Assembly: GCA_016764415.1 (NCBI GenBank)
Contig: JAESRY010000074.1
Span: 2,415 to 10,358 of the forward strand
Direction of reading: 5' to 3'
Source of the DNA: Cycloclasticus sp.
Lineage (GTDB): Bacteria; Pseudomonadota; Gammaproteobacteria; Methylococcales; Cycloclasticaceae
Length of the DNA: 7,944 bases
A program made the position numbers and the translations under genes. This document shows, in pieces, positions 1-6,898 of this stretch; position 1 is the first letter of the stretch; every line of letters begins with the position of its first letter. The notes under the pieces are model-generated. The model saw only the letters and a list, made by a program, of their open reading frames with translations, was not told the DNA's origin and did no database searches.

Positions 1-341
1 GTATTCACCGTACAATCTATCAAAACTTAAACAACTGCCGCGCTGTCTTACATTCACACAACCCTTACACCATCGCATTAACGCTAAACGATGATTAGTT
101 CTCTCCAGTAGATTTCGAGGGTAAATTATATTTTGGAAAACTCAAGGTCATTCCGTGTGAACAGCATCACTATATTGATATAATGCCACAACGAATCATC
201 GATTGCTTGAAAGAACAGCCCATCGCCATCGTCCAATCACACGGCGTGTACGCTGCGGCAGAAAATTTGGAATTAGCTTACAAGTGGTTATGCTCGATTG
301 AGCAATCAGCAAAAATTAAGTGGCTAGCTAAACAGGTTTAA
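1..341 (+). pseudogene. class II aldolase family gene, 3' part, interrupted by an amber stop
   Basis: Reading the frame that ends at TAA 339-341 back to the left edge gives two blocks in the same frame, split only by TAG at 96-98. The first block (31 residues, from base 3) has the class II aldolase signature NCRAVLHSHNPYTIAL, whose HxH pair are zinc ligands in this family. The second block (80 residues) continues with SPVDFEGKLYFGKLKVIPCE and then VQSHGVYAAAENLELAYKW, which carries the third zinc-ligand His and the C-terminal helices. The family (fuculose-phosphate and ribulose-phosphate aldolases, methylthioribulose-phosphate dehydratase and relatives) is usually about 210-220 residues, so the first half lies left of the window. 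No frameshift is visible and both halves look well conserved, so this is a recent nonsense mutation, a sequencing error or stop readthrough. The exact substrate cannot be told. The 3' end overlaps the stop of the opposite-strand gene. Confidence 0.7.
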
Positions 342-838
342 ATTTGGTGGTGTACGCGCAAATCGTACAGATGCTTTTCGGCATCAATTAAATGCTTACC
401 CCAATGAAGGAAAAAACCATCTCGCCAGAGACTTAATGCTGCGGGTAAATTCTCATCGCCTAGCTGAATCAGGTCGAGACCTCTTTTAATTTCGAAATAA
501 AGATCAGCCAAATCGCCCGACAAACTTCCGTACAACTCATTCTCAGCGAGTTCTTCGCCCATTTCATAGGCATCCTTCTCACCTAGTATCTTTTTTAGGT
601 GGCAAAATAACTCGAAGCGTTCATCAATATCCGACAAGGCAAACAGGCATTCGCCTCGGTTTTTATTGTCTATAAGACCCATCACTGCGTGAATTCGAGG
701 CAAAATCAAGCTGATTTCTGTCAACCAATTCTGAGCTGTAAACTCATGAATATTTTCTACCAAAAAACAGAACCGCTTTGCATCTCCCTGCAAATTTTGA
801 ATTTGTTTTAAGGTTTTATTTCTATTTTCTCTAAGCAC
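338..838 (-). CDS. DUF5063 family protein, function unknown
   Basis: A 166-residue soluble protein, mostly helical by composition, with no signal peptide or membrane segment. The C-terminal half shows the pattern I associate with DUF5063: GSLSGDLADLYFEIKRGL at about 104-121, then LWRDGFFLHWGKHLIDAEKHL at about 137-157. Near the middle of the N-terminal half is an LPRIHA segment like the family's LPRLY. The function of the family is not known to me. The start is uncertain: the longest frame begins with GTG at 836-838 and no good ribosome binding site precedes it; an internal TTG (codon 16) is a weaker option. The gene is divergent from the thioredoxin-fold gene with only 49 bases between them, and it converges on the broken aldolase gene with overlapping stop codons (TTA 338-340, TAA 339-341). 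Confidence 0.75.
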   Translation of the reverse strand: MLRENRNKTLKQIQNLQGDAKRFCFLVENIHEFTAQNWLTEISLILPRIHAVMGLIDNKNRGECLFALSDIDERFELFCHLKKILGEKDAYEMGEELAENELYGSLSGDLADLYFEIKRGLDLIQLGDENLPAALSLWRDGFFLHWGKHLIDAEKHLYDLRVHHQI

Positions 839-887
839 ACAGTAAGCTTAGACAATAATATTAAAAATGTTGTGAATTAATCGACAA

Positions 888-1451
888 ATGCAAAAAATAA
901 ACATCCGCGGTATACAAATGATTCTATCCAGCCTTTTGTTTATAGGCAGTTTCACCGTGTCAGCCTACTCCTCATCACCTGACGAAAATGTTGCAAAGTT
1001 AGACTTCTTTCACACTTTTTCGGGTGACCTTTCGGCAACCATTGCAAACGCTAACGAACAAAACAAATTTGGTGTCATGCTATTTTTCAGCACACAGCAC
1101 TGCCGTTTCTGCCACAGGATGAAAACCACCGTGTTTAATCAGCCTTCTGTACAGACATATTTCAAGACGAACTTTCAGCTCATTGAATTAGACATAGAAT
1201 CTGACCAAATGATTATTAACGGACAGCAGCAGCGTGTCAGCCGTATGGATTTCGCCAAATCTCACCGCGTACGCCTTACTCCTACCATTGCATTCCTCGA
1301 CCATCAAGGCGAGCTGGCTTACCGACAAGTCGGCATGATTGCTGACCCACAAGAGTTTATTTGGTTGGGCGAATATGTATTAAGTGGGCAAACTAGCAAA
1401 CAAAGTTTTGCCTCTTTTAAAATGAATAAACGCAAGCGCCCCACTCAATGA
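888..1451 (+). CDS. exported thioredoxin-fold protein (CxxC)
   Basis: A 187-residue protein with an N-terminal signal peptide: basic K3/R7, a hydrophobic stretch at about 11-25, and a plausible cleavage site near VSA-Y. The rest is a thioredoxin fold. VMLFFSTQHCRFCHRM gives the central strand and the active-site C72-R-F-C75, followed by a helix. L130-T-P132-T is the cis-proline loop before the next strand. This resembles the SoxW/thioredoxin_7 type of periplasmic thiol-disulfide proteins. The likely role is reduction or exchange of disulfides in the cell envelope; the partner is unknown. The ATG at 888 is preferred over the ATG at 918 because the shorter form would lose the basic n-region. 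The ribosome binding site is weak. Its last four bases (ATGA) contain the start of the J-domain gene, so it is the first gene of a three-gene operon. Confidence 0.85.
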   Translation: MQKINIRGIQMILSSLLFIGSFTVSAYSSSPDENVAKLDFFHTFSGDLSATIANANEQNKFGVMLFFSTQHCRFCHRMKTTVFNQPSVQTYFKTNFQLIELDIESDQMIINGQQQRVSRMDFAKSHRVRLTPTIAFLDHQGELAYRQVGMIADPQEFIWLGEYVLSGQTSKQSFASFKMNKRKRPTQ

Positions 1452-1930
1452 TTAGGCTTTTTCTATTAATCGCCATCGTTTTCGGCGCCTTGTATCTTAT
1501 TCGCTGGTTCCTTACTACGCCTGCAGAAACTGTCGCCTCATCTATCCGAAAATCACTTTGGCTTATAGTGGGGCTGGGGCTAATTCTTCTTGCTGTTACC
1601 GGAAAACTTAACATTATTTTCGCGTTTATTGGCTCAGCCATTCCTTTAATTGTTAAGAACTTACCTAATCTATTTCGGGTTCTAGGTCTCGTTAAATCGA
1701 TACAGTCCGCACGAGGCGACAGCCAACCACCGCCGCCGCAACACCCAGTCAAAACCATGGGCGAAGAAAAAGCATTATCTATTCTTGGGTTAAAAAAAGG
1801 CGCTACAAAAAAAGACATTAGCAGCGCACACAAACGCTTAATGCAGAAATACCACCCAGACAAAGGCGGCTCAGAAGAATTAGCGGGGCAAATTAATCAA
1901 GCAAAAGACTTTTTATTAAAACTTTTATGA
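1448..1930 (+). CDS. membrane-anchored J-domain (DnaJ-like) co-chaperone
   Basis: A 160-residue protein. Hydrophobic segments at about 2-20 and 36-53, and a third at about 55-70, place the N-terminal half in the inner membrane. A short linker with PPPPQHP at about 94-100 leads to a C-terminal J domain at about 105-160. The J domain has ALSILGLKKGATKKDI, then a basic helix II ending in YHPDKGGSEEL. The HPD motif that stimulates Hsp70 ATPase is intact at residues 136-138. The architecture (N-terminal membrane anchor, C-terminal truncated J domain) is like Tim14/Pam18 and similar bacterial proteins. It should recruit DnaK to the membrane, but the client is unknown. Its start ATG overlaps the stop of the thioredoxin-fold gene and its own stop overlaps the transporter start, so translation of the three is probably coupled. 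Confidence 0.88.
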   Translation: MIRLFLLIAIVFGALYLIRWFLTTPAETVASSIRKSLWLIVGLGLILLAVTGKLNIIFAFIGSAIPLIVKNLPNLFRVLGLVKSIQSARGDSQPPPPQHPVKTMGEEKALSILGLKKGATKKDISSAHKRLMQKYHPDKGGSEELAGQINQAKDFLLKLL

Positions 1931-3705
1931 GCACTGATCAAATTCTCATTTTCGTTATTTTATCCGCAACCCTCGTTTTATTTGCTTGGGGGAAATGGCG
2001 TTATGACATCGTTGCGCTAACAGCCATGACAGCAGTGCTTTTATTTGGCTTAGTCACGCCAGACGAAGCCTTCGCTGGTTTTGGCCACGCCGCTGTCATC
2101 ACCGTTGCAGCCGTTCTTATTATCAGCCAGGCATTAAAGAATGCCGGCGTTGTGGATGTTGTAGCCTCTTATTTGTTACCCCATACAAGCAATCCACTGA
2201 TTCATATTGCCTTGCTTACTGGCCTAGTCACCTTTCTCTCTGCCTTCATGAATAATGTTGGCGCCCTCGCGTTATTGCTACCTGTTGCCATTGCAACTGC
2301 AAAAGAGCACAACCGCTCACCCGCAATGGTGCTAATGCCTCTCGCCTTTGGCAGTATCTTAGGCGGCATGAGCACCATGATAGGCACGCCACCGAATATC
2401 ATTATCGCCAGTTATCGCGCCGACGTAACAGGCACTGCGTTTGGTATGTTTGATTTTTCACCTATTGGCTCAGTCATTGCCATTATCGGTGTTCTTTTTA
2501 TCACCCTCATCGGTTGGCGTTTAATTCCCAAGCAACGCTTTAAAGAAAATGCACCCGAACAACTTTTTGAAGTGAGTAATTATTTAACCGAGGTGATGGT
2601 AACCACCGATAGCCCACTCATTGGCTTAGCGGTCAATGATATTGAAAGTCTGCAAAATGAAGAAATAGGCATTGTTGGCGTTGCACGAGGCAACCGTTTT
2701 ACTCTTAATACCAACCCCAATTACGCACTAAAAGAGAACGATATTTTGATTCTCAGGGGCGACCCTGTCACATTACAAAGCAAATTTGCCGATGCGAACC
2801 TTGAGTTTCAAACAGCCAGCGGGAAAACCTTTGATGACTTAACAGATGGTGACTTATCACTCACTGAATGTGTCATTACTGCGACCTCACCGTTAGTGGG
2901 CCGCGATGTCTCTTATTTACGCCGTCGCACCGCCAATGCAGTAGCCGTTATTGGGCTAGCCCATGAAGGACGCAAGATTAGAAAACGACTTCGCAGCCAC
3001 ACATTCAAAGCTGGCGACGTGTTGTTGTTACAGTGCGAAAAGGCCTTCGTTAGTGACATGCTTGTCGAATTAAGTCTATTACCATTGGCTGAACGCGGCA
3101 TCCAGATAGGTCAACAACGCCGGGTGCTTATCGCCTTAGGTATATTTATCGGCGCTATAGCACTTGGGGCTTTTCATGTTTTACCGATGGCGGGCGCATT
3201 TATTTTGGCCATCCTTGTTTATTCAGTGATGGGGTTCTTGCCAGGCAAAGATGTGTACCGTGATGTTGATTGGCCCATTATTATTCTGCTGGGCGGCATG
3301 ATCCCGGTTGGGCGTGCATTAGAAAGCACCGGCGCAACCGAGCTTGTCGCCAGTGGTATCGTCAACCTAACCGATGGCTTAGCCATTTATTGGGTGCTAA
3401 CCTTCATCCTAGTCACGACGATGTTTCTATCAGATATTATTAATAATGCGGCAACGGCTTTGGTTATGGCACCTATCTCCGTCGGCATTGCTAATCAACT
3501 CGGTGTCAGCATTGACCCGTTCTTAATGGCTGTGGCTATTGGCGCTTCATGCGCATTCTTAACGCCCATTGGACACCAATCGAACACGTTGGTGATGGGG
3601 CCGGGCGGCTATCAATTTGGAGATTATTGGCGAATGGGGCTACCATTGGAAATCATCATTACGATTATTTCTGTACCGCTTATTTTATACGTCTGGCCAC
3701 TTTAG
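1927..3705 (+). CDS. SLC13-family anion permease with two RCK_C (TrkA_C) domains
   Basis: A 592-residue inner-membrane transporter. Two blocks of membrane helices (about 5-200 and 398-592) flank a soluble cytoplasmic insert. The insert holds two RCK_C/TrkA_C-like repeats, about 215-297 and 308-388, each with the ENDILILRGD or AGDVLLLQCE type ending that marks this domain. Family motifs are present in both halves: SAFMNNVGALALLLPVA and GGMSTMIGTPPNIII (105-160), then LSDIINNAATALVMAPI and TPIGHQSNTLVMGPGGY (501-562). The paired re-entrant hairpin motifs bind substrate and sodium in SLC13/DASS carriers. Members with this domain order carry dicarboxylates, sulfate or other anions. The substrate cannot be read from the sequence, and the RCK_C repeats suggest control by a cytoplasmic ligand. 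Length is typical. It is the last gene of the operon; its ATG lies in the ATGA overlap at 1927-1930. Confidence 0.93.
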   Translation: MSTDQILIFVILSATLVLFAWGKWRYDIVALTAMTAVLLFGLVTPDEAFAGFGHAAVITVAAVLIISQALKNAGVVDVVASYLLPHTSNPLIHIALLTGLVTFLSAFMNNVGALALLLPVAIATAKEHNRSPAMVLMPLAFGSILGGMSTMIGTPPNIIIASYRADVTGTAFGMFDFSPIGSVIAIIGVLFITLIGWRLIPKQRFKENAPEQLFEVSNYLTEVMVTTDSPLIGLAVNDIESLQNEEIGIVGVARGNRFTLNTNPNYALKENDILILRGDPVTLQSKFADANLEFQTASGKTFDDLTDGDLSLTECVITATSPLVGRDVSYLRRRTANAVAVIGLAHEGRKIRKRLRSHTFKAGDVLLLQCEKAFVSDMLVELSLLPLAERGIQIGQQRRVLIALGIFIGAIALGAFHVLPMAGAFILAILVYSVMGFLPGKDVYRDVDWPIIILLGGMIPVGRALESTGATELVASGIVNLTDGLAIYWVLTFILVTTMFLSDIINNAATALVMAPISVGIANQLGVSIDPFLMAVAIGASCAFLTPIGHQSNTLVMGPGGYQFGDYWRMGLPLEIIITIISVPLILYVWPL

Positions 3706-3736
3706 TTTTAAAGCAGCTAGCCTACGCTCTATAAGC

Positions 3737-4315
3737 CTAACGTAAAATAATATCGGCGAGATCAATCACGTCGATAACCGTTCCATTCCCTTCTAACACG
3801 CGCACTACTTTATCACCCACACGACGAATAGCTTCACCTTCGCGTAATATCGGCAAACGCCTAGATAGCTCAGCAGGTATATACTCAGATTGCCTTAAAA
3901 TATCAGCATCTAATACTTCACCACGTGCTACTTTCTTTTGCCAACCAGGAGGCAATTGACCGCCGCGAGCTAATTTCTTTTGCAAACCATGCGGCAGGTT
4001 CTTGTGTTTTTTGTTTTTCTTTCCTTTACCTTTTTTATGTTTGCCATCGTCGCCATGACGATAATAATCTAGAATTTCTGAGCGTTCTGAATCGCTGAAA
4101 TATCTCTGATCATTGTCTTTTCGTTTGCTGCTTTTATCTTTGTGCTTTTCCTGTTTCGCGTACTCTTTTACCTCGTCCTTTGCTTCAACCTTTTCAGAAG
4201 GTACGAACCAGCGATTCCAGAAAGATTGGCTATCCTCTAGTTGAGCCGCCTGAGCGCTACTCGTTGCTAATAAAAAAACACCCAACAAACCTATCGTTAA
4301 ATTTCTACTCAACAT
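3737..4315 (-). CDS. CigR/RcnB-like exported protein
   Basis: About 192 residues. An N-terminal signal peptide (LTIGLLGVFLLATSSAQA, cleavage probably after AQA) sends it to the periplasm. An acidic/basic low-complexity linker follows and includes a Lys/His-rich run at about residues 92-106. The conserved C-terminal part has YFSDSERSEILDYY, LPHGLQKKLARG, then LPPGWQKKVARGEVLD, and ends with RVGDKVVRVLEGNGTVIDVIDL. This repeated LPxGxxKKxARG pattern and the final strand are those of the RcnB superfamily, closest in my reading to the anti-virulence regulator CigR. RcnB itself is a periplasmic protein in nickel/cobalt homeostasis; the role here is unknown. I chose ATG 4313-4315 because GGGAG lies six bases upstream; an adjacent in-frame GTG at 4316-4318 would be too close to that site. 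It lies downstream of darP on the same strand, 68 bases away. Confidence 0.82.
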   Translation of the reverse strand: MLSRNLTIGLLGVFLLATSSAQAAQLEDSQSFWNRWFVPSEKVEAKDEVKEYAKQEKHKDKSSKRKDNDQRYFSDSERSEILDYYRHGDDGKHKKGKGKKNKKHKNLPHGLQKKLARGGQLPPGWQKKVARGEVLDADILRQSEYIPAELSRRLPILREGEAIRRVGDKVVRVLEGNGTVIDVIDLADIILR

Positions 4316-4383
4316 CACTAACTCCCTTAATCATTATTCTCGTCCATTATATGAAGCACTAGCTGAATTCTGGCTTAACCCGC

Positions 4384-4881
4384 TCAGCCTATTTCTTTAA
4401 TGTATTGAAAAATCTTACGAGCTGCAGCAGGTGGCTTTTCTCTTTCTAGCTCTTGCTTTGCTTTTCGCTGAAGCTGCCGAAGGTGTTGACGGTCTGCATG
4501 CGGAAAACTGACCAGAAAATCACCCAAGGCTGCATCGCCTTGCTCAACCAACTTATCTCTCCACCGCTCCAAATTATGTAAACGCGAAGCGGCGGCTTTG
4601 TCTTTATCTAACTGGCGTTCAATCGCCTGACTCATTTGTTCAACATCAGTACTGCGTAGCAATTTGCCAATGTATTTAAACTGCCGCTTAATCGCGCCAC
4701 CTTTTGATAACTTCCTAGCCACTAAAAAGGCGGCCCTTAAATTGTCTCCCAACGGCATGGCTTCAAACTGGTCTTGCGACAAATTTGCAATCTTTTTTCC
4801 TAGCGCCACAAGGTCATCCGCTTCTCGCTTAATCTGCGTTTTACTGATTAATTCTGCTTCTCTTGCTTCTGCTTCGTTCAT
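4384..4881 (-). CDS. darP: ribosome-associated protein DarP (YjgA, DUF615)
   Basis: A 165-residue, highly charged, helical protein. It follows the DarP/YjgA pattern from end to end: SKTQIKREADDLVALGKKI near the N-terminus, LRAAFLVARKL, GAIKRQFKYIGKLLRSTDVE, LHNLERWRDKLVEQGDAAL, FPHADRQHLRQLQRKAKQE, and the C-terminal KPPAAARKIFQYIKEI. E. coli DarP is slightly longer (183 residues). In E. coli the protein helps late assembly of the 50S ribosomal subunit and associates with pre-50S particles. No signal peptide or membrane segment is seen. The start at 4879-4881 has no strong ribosome binding site. Only 36 bases separate it from the MITE-like repeat, so its promoter must lie in that short gap or inside the repeat. 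The usual pmbA/tldE neighbour is absent. Confidence 0.93.
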   Translation of the reverse strand: MNEAEAREAELISKTQIKREADDLVALGKKIANLSQDQFEAMPLGDNLRAAFLVARKLSKGGAIKRQFKYIGKLLRSTDVEQMSQAIERQLDKDKAAASRLHNLERWRDKLVEQGDAALGDFLVSFPHADRQHLRQLQRKAKQELEREKPPAAARKIFQYIKEIG

Positions 4882-4917
4882 TTAATTTCAATCCAATCGA
4901 TAATAATGACATGCTAT

Positions 4918-5081
4918 CAGAGACCTTTGCACGAGAGTCAGTTTTCGTGAGAGCAAGGCAAAAAGAGGCGAAAAAGCGCAGTTTACAAGATGTAAATGAG
5001 TATTTTAAGCCTATTTTTCTAGCGCCCCCCATGTGGGTAAACGTAGCTATCGCGGAAAATGGACTCGTGCATAGGTATCTG
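4918..5081. mobile_element. MITE-like element with terminal inverted repeats
   Basis: A 164-bp intergenic element bounded by imperfect 18-base inverted repeats. The left end is CAGAGACCTTTGCACGAG (4918-4935) and the right end (5064-5081), read on the minus strand, is CAGATACCTATGCACGAG: 16 of 18 match. Weaker complementarity continues inward. Further internal inverted repeats are present, for example TTTAC/GTAAA around 4982-4996, and GTTTAC at 4981-4986 against GTAAAC at 5037-5042. It encodes no convincing protein, which fits a non-autonomous miniature element mobilised by a transposase elsewhere. No clear target-site duplication was found in the flanks. It sits between the divergent darP and radical SAM genes and fills most of their shared promoter region. 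Confidence 0.65.
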
Positions 5082-5103
5082 TCAAATTAAGCTGACTGTA
5101 TTT

Positions 5104-5112
5104 TGGTACAAT
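5104..5112 (+). promoter_or_regulatory. possible extended -10 promoter for the radical SAM gene
   Basis: TGG followed by TACAAT (5107-5112) fits an extended -10 (TGn plus a -10 hexamer with one mismatch to TATAAT). No good -35 is visible at the expected distance, which is tolerated for extended -10 promoters. Transcription would begin near 5119. This would exclude a start codon at 5103 and favour TTG 5139. It lies about 25 bases right of the MITE-like element. Confidence 0.3.
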
Positions 5113-5138
5113 GTCCTTTTTATTCGTCACAAGCTCCC

Positions 5139-6536
5139 TTGCCAAACAAACTTAACATTTTACTCATCAGTCCTTACGATTTAGGTCGCCAACCTTTTGC
5201 ACTGGCACAAGCTGGTGCTTGGCTAAAAGCCGAGGGCTTTCATGTTGAATACTTGGACCTATCTATCCAAAAACTTAGCGAAGAGAGCCTAGAAAAAGCC
5301 CAGCTCATTGGCTTATACCTTGGGATGCATACTGCCACGCGCATTGCCTTAAAAGCGTTACCAAAAATCAACCAAGTAGCGCCCAATGCAACGCTGTTTT
5401 CATTTGGGTTATATGCACCGTTAAACCAAGATATTCTTAGCCAACATGGCGTACAGTATTTCTTTGGCGGCGAAAGTGAACCCGATATTTTGCAACTCGC
5501 TAAACAACTAGCCTCTGACGATCATTCAACGCTTGAAAACACGGTAGTACGCACATCAAAAATTGATTTTAAATTACCCGACAGAAGCAGCCTACCTGCC
5601 ATCTCAAGATACGCAAAACTAATCCCTGAAAACGGCCAACAAAAAATACTCGGGTTTATTGAAACATCACGCGGGTGTAAATACGTTTGTCGTCATTGCC
5701 CTGTTACCCCTATTTATGAAGGTAAATTCCGCATCGTGCCATTCGATATTGTTATGCAAGATATCGCTCAACAAGTAGACATGGGCGCGGAACATATATC
5801 ATTTGGTGATCCCGATTTTTTCAATGGCCCAACCCATGCGAAAAAAGTTGTCACGGCTATGCATGAACGTTTTCCCACACTCAGTTTCGATGCCACCATC
5901 AAAATAGAACACATTCTTAAACACGCCGATTTGCTCTCTGTTTTAAAACAAACAGGCTGTTTATTTGTCACCTGTGCTGTTGAGTCTTTTGACGATGATA
6001 TTTTGTTGAAACTAGATAAAGGCCATACTCGCGACGACACATTCAAAGCAGTTACCTTGCTTAAACAAGCCGGTATTGTCATATCGCCCACCTTCGTTCC
6101 GTTTTCGCCGTGGGCAAGCTTAAATGGCTGCCGTGACCTATTGAGAGACATCATCAGTCTAGACCTTATTAACGAAGTCGCACCCATACAGCTGGCTATT
6201 CGCCTGCTCATTCCCAATGGCTCTTATTTATTAAAATTACCTAATTTTGAAAAACTAATAGGCGATTTTGATGCCGATACATTGGGTTATCAATGGGAGC
6301 ACAACGACTCCGCTGTAGACCAGCTTCAGCTAGACATAATGGCCATTGTTGAACGCGCAGATAAAGAAGACACATCCCGTCACGAAACATTTTCTAATAT
6401 TTGGCAAGCAACGCACAAGGCATTAAATATAAGCACGCCTGAATTACCCAACAGCCCGGCTAAAGACGTTCCGCATTTATCTGAAGCTTGGTATTGCTGC
6501 GCAGAGCCCACCAACGAGCACATCAATATTTTTTAG
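5139..6536 (+). CDS. B12-binding-type radical SAM protein with CCAEP tail
   Basis: About 465 residues from this start. The N-terminus (LNILLISPYDLGRQPFALAQ) is a cobalamin-binding-like Rossmann domain of about 140 residues, although the classic DxHxxG cobalamin motif is not seen. The radical SAM domain starts at GFIETSRGCKYVCRHCPV, where CxxxCxxC holds the 4Fe-4S cluster; a GDPDFF segment and the usual barrel strands follow. The C-terminus has SEAWYCCAEP, the hallmark of the CUAEP/CCAEP-tail radical SAM proteins, in which the first or second Cys position is selenocysteine in some organisms. Here both are TGC Cys codons. The substrate is unknown to me. The start is unclear: no ATG lies at the N-terminus. 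TTG 5139 places Met just before the first strand; TTG 5103 would add 12 residues. Neither has a good ribosome binding site. It ends seven bases before the convergent small membrane gene. Confidence 0.88.
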   Translation: MPNKLNILLISPYDLGRQPFALAQAGAWLKAEGFHVEYLDLSIQKLSEESLEKAQLIGLYLGMHTATRIALKALPKINQVAPNATLFSFGLYAPLNQDILSQHGVQYFFGGESEPDILQLAKQLASDDHSTLENTVVRTSKIDFKLPDRSSLPAISRYAKLIPENGQQKILGFIETSRGCKYVCRHCPVTPIYEGKFRIVPFDIVMQDIAQQVDMGAEHISFGDPDFFNGPTHAKKVVTAMHERFPTLSFDATIKIEHILKHADLLSVLKQTGCLFVTCAVESFDDDILLKLDKGHTRDDTFKAVTLLKQAGIVISPTFVPFSPWASLNGCRDLLRDIISLDLINEVAPIQLAIRLLIPNGSYLLKLPNFEKLIGDFDADTLGYQWEHNDSAVDQLQLDIMAIVERADKEDTSRHETFSNIWQATHKALNISTPELPNSPAKDVPHLSEAWYCCAEPTNEHINIF

Positions 6537-6543
6537 GGACTGC

Positions 6544-6732
6544 TTAGGTCGTCATCACCAAAAAAACAACGAATAAAATAACTGCCGCCACCGGCAATAA
6601 AATTCCCGCCCAATCCTTTTCGGCTTCTTCGCTTTGTTTAAGTGCCGCTTTAATACCTGGCTTAAACCAGAAAATAACCAATAACGCAACTGCGCCTAAC
6701 GCTAGCTGTTCCCATAATGCCATGCCTGCCAT
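6544..6732 (-). CDS. small two-helix membrane protein, function unknown
   Basis: A 62-residue protein with two hydrophobic segments, about 8-25 and 43-61, joined by a charged loop (KPGIKAALKQSEEAEKDWAG). The segment before the second helix, EKDWAGILLPVA, resembles conserved small inner-membrane proteins of gammaproteobacteria that I remember only as hypothetical. The start at 6730-6732 has a good ribosome binding site, AGAGGA, about seven bases upstream; a second in-frame ATG three codons later is less well placed. The good ribosome binding site, helix layout and lack of any overlapping gene make this a real gene despite its size. It converges on the radical SAM gene with a seven-base gap. 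No function can be assigned. Confidence 0.72.
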   Translation of the reverse strand: MAGMALWEQLALGAVALLVIFWFKPGIKAALKQSEEAEKDWAGILLPVAAVILFVVFLVMTT

Positions 6733-6808
6733 TTAACTTTCCTCTTTCGCCTCAATCGGCTTTTCTTTTTCACAATTCCAGCAATGCGTAATTGTCCGCG
6801 ATCATTAA

Positions 6809-6862
6809 CCTATGTGGTAACTCTAACAGACAATAGGAATTTTCTAATTCCATTGCCATAGG
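6809..6862. repeat. nested inverted repeat in the cas9-side intergenic region
   Basis: An inner perfect hairpin GGAATT-TTCT-AATTCC (6836-6851) is extended by CAAT/ATTG on either side of one bulged A (6831-6855). It lies inside an outer pair CCTATG (6809-6814) and CATAGG (6857-6862). A second alternative stem, TTGCC-ATA-GGCAA (6853-6865), shares bases with it. No U-tract follows in either direction, so it is not a simple terminator. It lies in the presumed leader or promoter of the small membrane gene (transcribed leftwards) and left of the putative tracrRNA terminator. It could be an operator palindrome or an RNA switch; I cannot choose. Confidence 0.4.
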
Positions 6863-6898
6863 CAAGTATTAACTCACTTACTGACTAAAATTCAGGCA

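Noticed and set aside
96..98. Pyrrolysine insertion at the amber codon of the aldolase
   Set aside because: There is no reason to expect pyrrolysine in this family or in this kind of organism; mutation or sequence error is simpler.
1417..1863. Open frame on the minus strand opposite the J-domain gene
   Set aside because: It lies antisense to a gene with a clear J domain, has no recognisable domain, and its composition is that of a complementary reading.
3706..3736. Terminator between the SLC13 gene and the convergent CigR-like gene
   Set aside because: The 31-base gap has no stable stem followed by a U-tract.
4863..5090. Short open frame running from the darP start through the repeat element
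   Set aside because: It spans the MITE-like element and the antisense of darP; no family resemblance. It is an accident of the repeat.
5768..6217. Open frame on the minus strand inside the radical SAM gene
   Set aside because: It is antisense to a well-conserved coding region, with no ribosome binding site and no recognisable family.
6496..6501. Selenocysteine in the radical SAM tail
   Set aside because: The two codons are TGC TGC, not TGA, so the protein carries ordinary cysteines.
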